This document shows positions 48,423 through 64,000 of a DNA stretch of 64,000 nt, one piece after another. A program made the position numbers and the translations under genes. Location of the stretch: NCBI RefSeq assembly GCF_003473485.1, contig NC_053045.1, positions 53,424,494 to 53,488,493 on the forward strand. The letters are read 5' to 3'. Below the pieces are notes generated by a model. It was not told the DNA's origin. It made no database searches and worked only from the letters and a program-made list of their open reading frames with translations. The DNA is from Medicago truncatula (taxonomy: Eukaryota > Streptophyta > Magnoliopsida > Fabales > Fabaceae). How positions within the stretch are numbered: position 1 is the stretch's first letter; every line of letters begins with the position of its first letter.

Positions 48423-48641
48423 CTATCTAACTCGCTTGATCGTGGAAAACAAAACCAAGTTAATGTGCGATTGTTCACCAAAATTCATATGTAGGCAATG
48501 AAATGGTGTGTAATATATAACTAAGAAAACGTATTGAAGAAGAAAAACATTCCTGATCCCCAAATTTAGTCCAAAACATGTTCTGTCTGATAAGTTGAAA
48601 TTTTGAAGCCCTGAGTAAGGGTATGAAAGATAAGCATGCAA
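48423..48641 (-). other. Possible upstream ORF in the diacylglycerol kinase leader
   Basis: A 72-codon frame starts at ATG 48641, ends 18 bases before the main ATG and lies just after a plausible leader-intron acceptor (gatacag near 48648). The donor would be at 48938/48937 (gtaagc). If that splice is used, ribosomes would meet this ORF first and it could dampen kinase translation. The peptide has no recognisable domain. Confidence 0.35.
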
Positions 48642-48939
48642 AATACCTGTATCAAAAACAAAATTAAAATTAAAATAAAAATAGTAAGAATTTAGTAATC
48701 TAGTGTTGCAACTTAGGAGTTCCTAATTAATCATCATCAATTATTATTGCACATATTTGAAACAGAAAGCTTCATATTAAAAGAGAAATGAAAACAGTAA
48801 CATCAGTTTACCACAAACCAACATGTTTCCAATGACTAATCGAGCACAAAAAAAAAAATTAAAAAATTAAAAAAATAAAAGAGAGATATTTGATGAATTG
48901 TGACATAAATAAATAAAATAAAATAAAAAGTAGCTTACA

Positions 48940-49878
48940 GTAGCGGTTGCGGCAGAGATATTGAAATGAATAGAAGAAACCCTAGTTATGTTGATCGATC
49001 GAGAAAGAGAGAGAGTTATAGTTTGGATTGAATAGAATAGAATGAATAATAAACCGAAACTTCAAAACAAGGGAAAGATGCAATGTGTGTTTCAGTAAAT
49101 CCCCACAACACAACGTACCTTTTTTTATTCCTTTCTTTGATGTACAATAGAAAGTACCTTTTCCTTAACAAGAGAGGAAACTAAATCTTTATTTCTTGAT
49201 TTATTTTATGAAAGAAAATATAAAACCGAAACAAAACTAGATTTATTTTTATTTTATTTTTAAGTACAAAGGACAGCCCAAAGTTTTTTTACCGCCATTT
49301 TTTTTTTTTCAAGGAACCGCCAATGTTATAAAAGTGAATTTATTATTATTTCTTTTTTGAAAGAATTTAATTATTTGTTTTATCAATCTTACGAAATTTC
49401 AACAAAAAGAAAAATAAAGTCTGTGTAAGAATCATTTCCATAAAAAATTAAACATTCTAAATAATTTTTATTAAGAAGAGTTTATTAGTTTAATTACTTA
49501 ATTTAAAAATAAATTTAATTATGATAAAAAAACAAAATGATTTGTTTTTATCAGATACATAATAAAAAGAAAAATTATAAATGGCATAAATCATATAAAC
49601 AAAAATAATAGTTAAAAAGATGATGTATGTAGACTAGATTTTAATCTATATATATTAATTTTTCAATTATCATTTTTATTTATATTTTATTCTCCATGTT
49701 GTCATTTTATTTAATTAATTAAAACTAAAATGAAATTGAGGAGATTCCAGATTCCATAGAGGCACACGCACGAATCCGATTGTTTGAGCTGTAAATGACA
49801 AAAACAGCCTTAAATTAAATAAAATATAATTCCCAATTAATCTAAAATCTTTGCAATCAGGTGGTGGTGGACTCAACA
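48940..49878. other. Divergent promoter region
   Basis: Spacer between the minus-strand diacylglycerol kinase gene and the plus-strand unknown gene. It is AT-rich, with a short ga tract near 49005 next to gatcgatcgag. No gene is seen; the frame at 49715-49957 overlaps the first exon of the next gene on the other strand and is a shadow. Confidence 0.5.
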
Positions 49879-52800
49879 ATGGAAACCCTAAACTCAGAAC
49901 CAACGTCTCCTTTAAGAATAATTGATTCCAAACTTCAAATCTCTTCTCCACTTCCATCGTCGATGCTCAGGCTATGGAGGCAAGCTGCGCAACGGAATCT
50001 GAGGAACCAATGGTCACAATTGGCACCTCTCAAGGATAAATGGTCCTCCATTTCTTCCTCAGCAAGATCTTATGCCACTGCTCTCGTCAACTCTCATCTT
50101 TTTCAAAGGTATATATATTAATCCCTCAAATTTCATATTCTAGATTATTGATTTTGCATTTCATTTGGTAGGTACATGCCTAATATGAAGTTAGGTGTTT
50201 TGAGCGATATGCCTGATATCCGAAAGAGAGCTTGTTTCAAACTATTCAAGCAGCAGGTATGATATGGTTGATTTAAGTGTACTGCTTCTCTTTCTACTTG
50301 TACTTTTGCAAATCATACTCAACACTATTATTTGAATTTCGGATTTATTTAAGTCAAATCTTTGCACTTAGCTTTTAAGCTACACTCAATGACCCCGATC
50401 TGTATTTCATAATACATTTCTTTAGGAGAAAAAGAAACTGAATGCAGCTGAGCTTGTCATGAGTCTAGCTAGAGAGGTCATAAGTTTAGTTCGTAGCGCA
50501 CTGGAAAAAAATGAAAGAAATACTTTCCTTCATAATGCTACTTTTAAGATAGAGAAAAATCAAGAAACAGAGCTTGGCTCAAGTGGCTAGAGGTCAAAGG
50601 TTTAATTCCAAGTGTATTGAGAAACTGCAAAGAAACATTTTGTAATGAAGTGCTACTTCTCTGCCGCCCTGTCAACATTATGTTTTTTCGCTTTCATTCA
50701 CCACATTATATTTTCACTTTGTTTCCTGTTTTTCAAAGATTTAAGCTGAAAATGGTGAAAAAAAGAAAAAAATCTCGCTTTTTTGTTTAACTTCGTAAAA
50801 ATGTCAAGAACCTTAAGTGAAAACTAAGTGGCTTTTTTTTTTTTTTTTGTAATTAAAATTGAAATCAAGAAACAAAATCAATTAACATTTTCTTAAACTG
50901 GACAAACTCTTATCGTCCCTCAAGCAGTATTAGTTATATCCTCTAATAAAATCTATTCTTTTGTCAAAAAAAGAATAACCTTAAAATATGTGTCGTCGTT
51001 TTAATACCCAGTTATGTGCTTAATTCACCTGTTCCAGGAGCTACAGAGGAGCCAGTTATTGCAATCTTATAAGGACATGGTATGCACTTGTATCCTTGTT
51101 TTATTTCAACTTGAAATGTGTATATATTTGTGCTTGCAAAGTAATGTAATGAACATACAAATTTTGGCATGCATAACTACTTAAACTGCTCGTTAATCTG
51201 AAAAATCACAAGTGTTATAGATGCCATATAATTTTATTTCCAATGATTTCCATGTTTTCATTCAAGAAAGATGGAAAAACCCAGACATGTAATGATATTC
51301 TGAAACCAGGGACGCTGTTAAAACTATTTGATCAAAAATGGAAATTTGCAATTTACGAGTATTTCTGGAAAATTTAGTTGTCTCATTGACATAACTGTAT
51401 TTATCAGAGGTGATTGTTTACTGAATGGTACTGGAGTTATAGTATATTAGTGTATTTTCACTGTGACTTTAGGTGGGCGTTGTAAGTAAAATGGTCAATG
51501 TTAGCAGATCAATGAAGTGTTATTCCAGAGGATCAAACAATAGTCCATTGTTACAATTTTCCAATTACCCTAAAGACCAAAGTAACTCTGGAGATGGTGG
51601 AGGAATTCCGGTATTTGCATTCTTATCAATCTCTTCACATGGTATGATAACATTCACAATTTAACAATTTTGCGTCAATCATTTATAGGTAATAGTAGGT
51701 CTATGTTCTTGTAACTGAAGACCGTTGTTAACTTTTTTATACATTTTCAATTTTTTCAGTTGTATTTATGTGTATATTTTCACTTAAGGAAGTAATAGTA
51801 GATCTAGCTTGGAATAGAAAAATATTGTTCAACTTTTAATCCATCTGGAAAAGTATTTTTTTTCATTTTAAATATTATATAATTACCAAAAATTTAATTT
51901 ATAGAGAAGTTTCAGTATACAAAACTAAAACCTTTTCCCACTGGGACGAGTCGTGTTAATGATTGACGGTTTATTTCCAAATCATTCTTAATAGTTCACT
52001 GCATAATTTTTTCCTGAGTAAGTAAAGAGAGTACTGGAAAATTTCTCATGTGTTACAATTTGCATGCCTTGTGCTAAACCGACATTCCTTGTTCGATTTC
52101 TTATTCATTCTATTTAAATAGAAGTCACGTGTTTCCAATACCCGTCTCCACAGCACTTACTTTCAATTTTTGTCTTTTTTGACTTCATAATTAAGACTGT
52201 ATCATGTGCAATCAACATTGAGATTGTGTTTTACTTCCTCTCCCTCCCCTTAAGTTAGGTAGAAAATTGTTATGTAATCTAAGTTAGAATACATGCTTGT
52301 TTTGTCTTTCTGATAGAATTATCATTTTCTTAATTACCATGCATGGTTAAACAATAATTGAAGTTTTGACTAGTCCAAATGAAGCAGAATATGAAACTAT
52401 TATAGGAAAAACATAAAAAGCTAGAAAACACTTGAATCATGAAATTCCACCATACGAGTCATATCTTTAAAAATATCGAATGGAAACAGAGTTTAGTTGT
52501 CTTCCTTAAATTGAGTTCCCTGACAAAATTATTTTCACTTAAGTTACTTTACTTTACATGTTTTGAAATTTCAGAGCAATTGGTGGAGGAGCTGGTTCAG
52601 ATGTTCAGATTTGAACTGTGTTTGAAGGTAAATTGCAATTTTTGCAAGGATTTAATTGATATGCACTAGTAGTGTAAATATTTTTTACACAATCGATCAA
52701 TCATAAGCATTGCATCATTAAATATATTTGACTTCAATCACGTTTATCTTAAATGTCATACAAATGTTGATTTGTGATTGTTTGACCGTGTAAAAAGTTT

Positions 52801-53905
52801 TACACTGAGGTGCATTAAAACTAATTTCTTTTTGAGATTGTTTTTTTTTCATCTTACATTGTTTTCTGACTTCCTTTATTATTATTGGGGAACATAATTA
52901 AAATGTGCAGCGCCTACTTGTTCTTCAATTTATTTCCATTGGTTATGATGCTTCACAAGTAAACAAGTTGCATTGGTCAGCTCAACTTTATGCCGATGAA
53001 TTCAAAGATTTGAGTGACTGCAATCTGTTCTGTGAGGTGACTTGTGTACCAGTTCCACCAAGATTGAGGGACGGGAAATCTGACATGGGTGCTTTAAGAT
53101 TCGACAACCAACCCAACCCAGAGGTTTTACAGGTTTGTATTTCTGCATTCATGGTAAAGTATCTATATTGAGGTTTAAAATTGTAAGGTTGATATGTAGC
53201 TATTGATTTGATGCTCCAAAGCTACTGTTATGTGGAAAACTAAATTTACTTTTCATCTCCCAAGTCATAGCTTGACTGCCTTACATCTGCAAATTGCACG
53301 GGCATAATTTTTTTTTAGTAAAAATGGGAAATTATCTTGGGACATTTTCTCTGGTAAAAAAAATTTGTCGTCGAGAACGTTGGAAAAAGGGTTACTTTGG
53401 GGATTTGTAGTGAATTCCTACTTTCAAACCCTTCAGTAAATTACTTAGGCCAATTGGACATTGCTTTTTTTTTATAAAAAAAAATTAGGTGCATTTTCTT
53501 AGGTGTTTTTCGTGCTGTTCTTCGCTTAAAGGTAGCTTTTGTGATAACAAACTTTGAGAAAACTATGAACCTGAGGTAACCATGGATATTTTTAAGTCAA
53601 GAACAACAAAAGAACCACATAAGGAAATGCACATAATTTTTTTATTTTTTATTATACATGTAAATTATAATTTTCTGTCTGTTATGAGATTATCTAACAG
53701 CATATTGCATTTTATATCATAGGTTTATCTAACATCATGGCTTGCAGAGGTGAACATAAACACTTTAAGGTAAAATTGCAATATGATATTACTCTTAATA
53801 TATATGGTTTTCTTATTCTCACATGTTCCTCCACTCTCTCTTATTCACAGGGTGAATGAAATATTTGCAGTCGTTGGGGAGGAAATGCACGTTAGCATAG
53901 GTTAA
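49879..53905 (+). CDS. Unknown plant protein, eight exons (300 aa)
   Basis: Exons 49879-50108, 50172-50256, 51038-51079, 51473-51641, 52575-52627, 52911-53132, 53723-53769 and 53851-53905 all use GT-AG junctions and join in frame to 300 aa ending TAA at 53905. I do not recognise a named domain. The N-terminus is Ser/Pro-rich and then strongly basic (MLRLWRQAAQRNLRNQW), followed by a helical segment (MPDIRKRACFKLFKQQELQR), a Ser/Gly-rich linker and a C-terminal part rich in hydrophobic helices (LVEELVQMFRFELCLKRLLV). The consistent phase joining over eight exons is strong evidence for a real gene. The start is the first ATG in frame; upstream GTG codons in frame are unlikely starts. Large introns hold a MITE (52661) and a SINE-like piece. 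Confidence 0.85.
50574..50609 (+). mobile_element. Weak SINE-like promoter pair
   Basis: ttggctcaagtggctag resembles box A and ggtttaattcc a decayed box B. The 3' end is not defined. Confidence 0.3.
52661..52815. mobile_element. MITE in an intron of the unknown gene
   Basis: The left end (tgcactagtagtgtaaa) and the complemented right end (tgcacctcagtgtaaaa) form inverted repeats that continue through a ttttttacac word. The length is about 155 bp. The target duplication is not clear. A decayed relative lies at 1855-1985. Confidence 0.6.
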
Positions 53906-54090
53906 AACTTAAAAGCATATGCTATTGGAGTCAGATTGAGTGGTTACACCTTCAAAGGCTCTTTTTGGACATTGTCAAGGTCTTATCATATGAAAAATTA
54001 ATGGCAAGAGAAGTTCAATGCTTTGCTGTTGCAGACATGCGGTGAAAATATTACCAAGTCACATGGGATTTTATTTTTTTGTCAAGCAGA

Positions 54091-54151
54091 GTCTGGTGGC
54101 TAGAAATTCACTTTTTTTAAAGTGAACAAGTGAGGTGTTCGTGGTTCGAAC
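54091..54151 (+). mobile_element. tRNA-derived SINE fragment
   Basis: gtctggtggctag (box-A-like) and ggttcgaacc (box B, 54142-54151) are correctly ordered and spaced. It lies just downstream of the unknown gene's stop codon, in its probable 3' region. Confidence 0.5.
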
Positions 54152-54496
54152 CCCAGCCCCTACCAATTTTAGTCATATAACAATAACAAATTAACAAATC
54201 GTAGATATAGGACAATGTGGTTCTTGCTATGTGGATAAATTTTGTTTTCAAGATACTTTGCAAGATGGGTGTCCACGTGGATGCATATTAATGTATTATG
54301 CTCAACTCTAATGCAATTATGTGGGTGGTACAAAATTGCTTTCTTATTCTGTATCGTTTTCCTGATTCCTGATATGACCTTGAGGACAGATTAGAATATG
54401 TGTTTACTACAAGAAAAATAAGACTTATACCGATCTGATTGGTAACTAGATGATAGTAGATTCCATGAGATGACTACGTGTCAAGTCAGAATTAGG

Positions 54497-54660
54497 GGTG
54501 GCAAAAAACGGGTATTTAACTACCCACGGGCACGGGGCGGATAATTAAACGGGTATCCGTGGGTATAATAAATGGGTATTTAACTACCCGTTTTTTTATG
54601 GACATAGACACGGATTTGATGATACCTGTGCCCACGGGTATCCGTATCCGTTAATAAATT
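54497..54660. repeat. GGGTA/TACCC-rich repeat, hAT-like end
   Basis: The stretch starts ggggtggcaaaaaacggg and repeats gggta, taccc and ccgtgggta words in both orientations. The first bases resemble the ends of plant hAT elements. Only one terminus is visible, so it is probably a remnant. Confidence 0.45.
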
Positions 54661-54682
54661 AAGTAAATTACTAAAATATTAA

Positions 54683-54722
<40 letters not shown>
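54683..54722. repeat. GT/TA microsatellite
   Basis: Four gt units run into about 16 ta units. Confidence 0.95.
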
Positions 54723-54725
<3 letters not shown>

Positions 54726-54930
54726 ATGCACATGTTTCGTGTTTCAAAAAAACCATAGTTTACCATCTGTACAGCGCTATTCTATGTTTTTTCTCTCAAA
54801 ATTCTTTAAAAAATCTCTCCCTCTCCTCTACTTTTGCAGTCAGGTTTTATTCTTCTCCTTCATCTTTTTTTTTTTCCTTCTTCTCATTAGCATGATTACT
54901 TGTTTATGATTTTAGAATTTAGGGCTTTAA

Positions 54931-56030
54931 TTTTTTTAGAGGAATACATGAATATTTCAATTCGTAATATACATTAGACCAACCTTTTGTTTATAATATC
55001 AATCAATTATCAAACTAATTACGATAGTGATGAGGATGATATATAGCAGTCAGTTCTGAGGTTAATTGGCACATAGTTATGAGATTATCCAAAAAATTAT
55101 CAAACTTCGAGCTGTTGCCAGTGATGAGGTTAATTGAAAGGAGGGAATCTAAATAAACAACCATATCTGAGATGCCCATATCAATTGTGATAGTGATACC
55201 ATGATATATAGCAGTCAGTTCTGCTAGTAAAATGTCAGAAGAAGGAAGGAATTCTGAAAAACCTGACAAATAAAAGTCAGCACTGTTACGAATTAAACCA
55301 CTGAAACCTGCCCGAGTCGGAGAACCAATACAACTCCCATCAACGTACAAAATTGTACAGTTGAAATTACTGTTGTTCCATGTGACATATCTATCCGAAT
55401 CCATCACCGGCATGGGCTGAAAGAAGCAAATATTAATGTCCTCCACATAATAGCTAATGTTCGAAGCCAACCTTCGAAGCAACATGGATTCGTTACTCAA
55501 ACACTGCGCATTGCGGCTCTGCCAAATCCACCATAACCCTGCAGCAAACAAACTAGCATGGCTGCCTTTTAAACCACTCTTGAACCAAACCTCAATATCT
55601 GTTATCGCAAAGAAATAGGGGTCCGAAAAACCAATGTGGTGCCAAATAATCTTCGAGAAAGTACAGTCACAGATGCAATGTAAAACAGTTTCATCAAAAT
55701 CACCACACCGAGAACAAATCGCAGAAGCAATAATCTGCCTGTGATGAAGCAGAGCCAAGGTAGGGAGAGAGTCATAACAAGCCAGCCAAATTAAAAATTT
55801 ATATTTTTCCGGAATTTTTTGTTTCCAAATCCAAGACCAGGAATGGATGTCGGTGTCAATGCCGGAGAGGGAGAGCAGCCACTGATATCCACTTTTGGCA
55901 TAATAGGTACCATTTTTATTATGAGGTCAAATGAAGACATCGTCAATGGCATCGTTGAACCTGAAATTAATATTGTTAATGCAGTCAGTCACAACCTGAG
56001 GAAGAGGAGTGTACAACATAAGGAACCTTT
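54931..56030 (-). pseudogene. LINE remnant: zf-RVT and RNase H parts, minus strand
   Basis: On the minus strand an open stretch (about 55758-55015) encodes a zf-RVT segment (HHRQIIASAICSRCGD, LHCICDCTFSKIIW) and an RNase H domain (ILYVDGSC, LAELTAIYHG, VVYLDSLL). Upstream of it the frame-consistent text continues with KSGYQWLLSLSGIDTD and IPEKYKFLIWLACYDSLPT up to about 56030. The 3' end is cctctaaaaaaa (complement of 54931-54942), like the LINE at 36650. Near 55020-55060 a small duplication repeats the ELTAIYH coding bases. No target duplication was found; the 5' part is missing. Confidence 0.82.
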
Positions 56031-56311
56031 GGTTGTTTGTAATAACATCTTTAACCGTGAAAACATAAACTAACTACTTCTTGTATCTTAGAAAATATAA
56101 AGGGTATAAAAAAGGTGAGATAAGATTATGAGAATCTGGCAAAGCTAAAACATTCAATTTAAGATGTTAACATACTTCTTTGAGAAAAGAAGTATATGTG
56201 AGAAAAGAGACTTTTTTTTAAAGGACGAGAAAAGATATTTAATCAGCCAACATTTGATAAAACTTATTTTACGTTTAATGATGTTTTTGTCATGTTCTAA
56301 CATACAAGTAT

Positions 56312-56552
56312 AATTTTTTGCAAATTTTAATATTTATAATTATATACTAACGAAGAGCGATCAATAGATATTACATTCATGTATTTTACATGCATATAAG
56401 TTTTATAAAAAAAAGTTGTTAACGTATTGTAATTTTTTTTGCAAATTGTAATATTTATAATTATATATCAATGAACAATGATCAATGCATTACATTCATG
56501 TATTTTACACGCATATAAGTTTTATAAAAAAGAAAAAAAATTGTTAACGTAT
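56312..56552 (+). repeat. Tandem duplication, period about 120 bp
   Basis: The units 56312-56430 and 56431-56552 share gcaaatt.taatatttataa, attacattcatgtatttta and catataagttttataaaa. They have diverged slightly. Confidence 0.8.
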
Positions 56553-57647
56553 CTTGAATTTAAAAAATTTCACACAGCTCGTTTAATTTGACTTGAAAGA
56601 AACACTATGTTGGAACTTTCAAAAAGTATGCATTAAAAATAATTAAAATGCAAGAAAAATGCAAGAGACTTTCTTTCTACTTCTACTTTCTCTTGTTGCG
56701 TTGTATGTATCTTTTGTCTTGATCCTTCACTTTACATAGCCTTTCCTTCTCTTCCACAAAATGTCTTTGCATCAGCTAGCTGGAGATGCATTTGCGAAAA
56801 AGACCGTAAAATGTTGCCCAGCATGCAGGCCACCACCACAAATATAGAGGAACTTGCCACGGTAATGAAACAATGGTGTTGACGGCTAGATCTGGAGCTA
56901 TTCTTCCTATTTTCTCTCATTCGTTTTCACACTTGTTTCACCTGTCAACCGACTCATCCGCCTCCTGCTTCACCCTTCACCATCCCCGGAGCAATTGAAT
57001 GGACGAAAAATCGATTGAGATCTACAAACATGGGTTTTGTTGCGGTTGATGTTTTTCGGCTCAAAATCGACTAAATCCACCCGTTGTCCACCCCTATGCA
57101 TTTTCGCTAGATTGCTTTAAAACACAATGGTTCAAGAGCTAAATTAATAGAAGAAATTAGTATATAAAAAAATAAAAAATAAAAACTGGCCAAATATTAG
57201 TTTGCCTTGTGTGACACTCATGTTAATTTGATTTTTTTTCTTTTGTAAATATATATAATATTTGGTGACTTAATGCATAATAGTTATTTTTTATTGAAGA
57301 TCTTAAAAGTTGCTGCCTGGTGGATAGTGATACAAGTGCAGCAAAATGACAAGCTGCAAGGGTTTTTTCCTTAATTTTACTAATCTTACTATTTGTTTGA
57401 TAACGACCTTTTCCATCGGGATTCTCAATGGCCTCTGACTAACATGATTCTCATGGTCGATGTTTAGTGGTTTCCCCTTTTGGCATCTTCCGACGTACGT
57501 AAGTACAATACTTGCTTCTACTTCATGTACCGACACAACAAAAATTCAGACATTGTCCATTGACAAAGTTTTTGAATTTGGATTACGTAATGGCTAGTGA
57601 TGTACGTTAACCACTCAACATGAGTTGTCCGATTGGCACCAATAAGT

Positions 57648-57700
57648 CAATTAGTGGTTAGTTCTCTCAAAAAAAAAAAAAAAAAACAATTAGTTGTTTT
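57648..57700 (+). mobile_element. Ultrashort A-tailed insertion
   Basis: caattagtggtt and caattagttgtt (one mismatch) flank a stub agttctctc followed by an A-run of about 17. Confidence 0.55.
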
Positions 57701-58330
57701 AGCATGACCCTTTGTTTTGCTATCCCACCACCAACATTTCCATTTGTTCAAGATTATTTTCTAAATAAACAAACACCGCAGCCATAAAATATTATGGAAA
57801 ATCTTAATGATTCACTCATCACAAAATGGAAATTTTAGACAATACAAATATAAACATCCATAAAGCAATATTAAGTTAATGATTTAAAGAAAATATGGAG
57901 CAAAGCACAAACTAAAATGGTAGCCGGAAAATGAGGCAACTGTCAATCTGCACCGCCTTGCATTTAAATTTCATGACAACAACTCTCAAAGCCACAATAG
58001 CTACTCCCTAACTAATTGGTAACACTTAACACCATCAAACCACCGACCTCCACTTCTAAAAAAAATGTTGCTTATCATGAACGGCCTAAAAAATGTTGTA
58101 CAAAAGAATATACTCCTCTAGCCAGAACCATATCTCCCTCCAAAAGTAAATATCCATATAGCTCGCCCCTCGTGACTTTAGTTTTATTCAAGAATAGTAT
58201 TTGACTGGCTATTACTGATGGTTGTTTATACAAATACATCCTCAACAAAGAGCAGCCTAAGGGCATAGAAAATACCGGAAGGAGGAAAACCACACATGGA
58301 AAATGGTTTATTGTAGAAATTAATAATGAA

Positions 58331-58375
58331 ATGATTGAGTGAAGTCTTCTTCAAAAAAAAAATGATCGAGTGAAG
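58331..58375 (+). mobile_element. Ultrashort A-tailed insertion
   Basis: atgattgagtgaag (58331-58344) and atgatcgagtgaag (58362-58375), one mismatch, flank the 17-nt insert tcttcttcaaaaaaaaa. Confidence 0.65.
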
Positions 58376-58479
58376 CAGAGCTGATGCCAATTAATCAGAC
58401 AAAACTGAGCCATAGTCTGGATCAAACGAAGTGCTGGAAAAAGCTTTAGAAATGAGAAAATGGAAATGATAAAGTAACA

Positions 58480-58750
58480 CTAAGCAGTTTATGCTATAAT
58501 CAGACAACCTAGCCAAATGGTATGTGGTTGAAACCAGGTAGCCTACATATATTATCTTGCTATATACAAATACAAGAAAATGATCTGGAATTGAGAGAAA
58601 ATAAATGATTGAGTTAACAATAAACATCTTATGTTCTATCCAAAGAAAAAAGAAAAACAATGACCAGCTTATGGTAACCAATCAGATAACCGAGCAAAAC
58701 GGCATGGTTAAACTAAGTAGACTGCATATATTATCTTACTATATACAAAA
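58480..58750 (+). repeat. Diverged direct repeat pair
   Basis: About 90 bases near 58480-58570 (agcagtttatg ... catatattatcttgctatatacaaa) recur in diverged form near 58660-58750 (ccagcttatgg ... catatattatcttactatatacaaa). Confidence 0.6.
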
Positions 58751-59015
58751 AAGCTTAGAACCTGAACCAAAAGTAAAAGATAACGAGATTGCAAAGATCT
58801 AAGCATAAATACATACATACAAATATAGATTGGAAAGATCTAACAGCCTCCATTGGTTGAGGAGGCAATCTAGTACCATTCTTCTCCTACATTGCCAGTT
58901 GTATGGTTCTATGGCGATGAAGTCCCAGTAATATAAGTTGAAAGAAAAGGACCAAAAAACAGGAGATTCCAGAGATAACCGACCAAGAAAGATGGACAAA
59001 TGAATTAATTAATTA

Positions 59016-63648
<4,633 letters not shown>

Positions 63649-64000
63649 CTGCCAAATAATAAGGAAGTGCAATCTTGTTAGAAGAAAAAAGATAAAAAAG
63701 TAATGAAATACTTTCAAGCAATTCAAAAACATCATATCAACTTGTCAAACAGTAAACAATGAAATACTTTCAAGCAATTCAAAAACATCATATCAACTTG
63801 TCAAACAGATGGGATCTTTTTCCACTTCAAGTGATCAATAATAGCAACAGGGAATTGCAAGTGCATTAAATGTGTTTAGATTAGCTTATTTTGTGTTAAG
63901 AGGTACCAATAATAAAAAACACAAGATAACTTTTTACTAAAAAACTATTTTTGCGTAACAATTAACAAATTATAGCCTAAATCACATAATTTTGTCAAGA
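63649..64000 (-). other. Intron of the last gene, running off the window
   Basis: No further exon was recognised up to the right edge. A 51-bp perfect tandem duplication lies at 63702-63808. Confidence 0.5.
63702..63808 (+). repeat. 51-bp perfect duplication, period 56
   Basis: 63702-63752 and 63758-63808 are identical (starting aatgaaatactttcaagc and ending cttgtcaaacag), separated by five bases. Confidence 0.93.

Larger units (their letters stand above)
56553..59015. other. Intergenic, no gene seen
   Basis: Open frames at 56732-56920, 57303-57536, 58016-58204, 58075-58293 and 58391-58681 were inspected. None has a recognisable domain or splice-linked neighbour. The minus-strand frame at 57303-57536 has a somewhat coding-like composition but no family I know. 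Two ultrashort A-tailed insertions and a diverged repeat lie here. The stretch next to 59015 is 3' UTR of the last gene. Confidence 0.45.

Noticed and set aside
56200-56235. T-run insertion between gagaaaaga repeats
   Set aside because: The 9-bp repeat is itself low complexity, so chance is likely.
57303-57536. 77-codon minus-strand frame with basic, leucine-rich peptide
   Set aside because: No family recognised, no spliced partner and no promoter evidence; too short to call on composition alone.

Overview
The window looks like nuclear DNA of a flowering plant. It is AT-rich, its genes have many short GT-AG introns, and it carries plant protein families (a SNAP33-type SNARE, a Q-type C2H2 zinc-finger repressor, GH79 heparanase-like hydrolase, UDP-glucose dehydrogenase, diacylglycerol kinase with C1 domains). 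The repeat content (L1-type LINEs, small inverted-repeat elements with 9-bp target duplications, a tRNA-iMet-primed TRIM) and the protein flavour suggest a papilionoid legume such as Medicago or Trifolium. That species guess is inference. No bacterial, plastid or viral genome segment was seen.

Layout. 1-2260: gene-poor, with a SINE-like piece. 2261-5183 (+): nine-exon GH79 heparanase-like gene with one GC-AG intron. 5942-7681 (-): SNAP33-type t-SNARE. 8.6-10.5 kb: an 803-bp Mutator-type non-autonomous element and a 133-bp direct repeat. 11.5-13.6 kb (-): coiled-coil protein of unknown function. 13.8-18.4 kb: intergenic. 18465-20015 (-): four-finger ZAT-type repressor with an EAR motif. 20.6-29.7 kb: gene desert with small mobile elements and a 279-bp GA repeat. 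29781-31217 (-): UDP-glucose 6-dehydrogenase with a 1.3-kb leader intron. 33.2-39.6 kb: transposon-rich block (LINE with a perfect 16-bp target duplication, RTE remnant, Harbinger-type element). 40228-40659 (+): small unknown protein. 41243-48405 (-): diacylglycerol kinase whose last intron holds a three-LTR TRIM and whose third intron region holds a Mutator-type MITE. 49879-53905 (+): eight-exon unknown 300-aa protein. 54.1-56.0 kb: LINE remnant. 59016-end (-): C-terminal exons of a large protein of the dentin sialophosphoprotein-like plant family, continuing past the right edge.

The genes are unrelated housekeeping, signalling and regulatory loci in normal plant order. There is no operon or gene cluster. 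GH79 and UDP-glucose dehydrogenase both bear on cell-wall glycans, but nothing in the sequence shows co-regulation.

The most unusual signal is distributed. At about fifteen places a 11-32 nt insertion ending in an A-run (or starting with a T-run) sits between direct repeats of 9-17 bp. Several have a pyrimidine-rich stub before the A-run (ctc, cccta, cctct, ccttc) like the 3' end of the intact LINE here. They look like extreme 5'-truncated LINE insertions that left almost only a tail.
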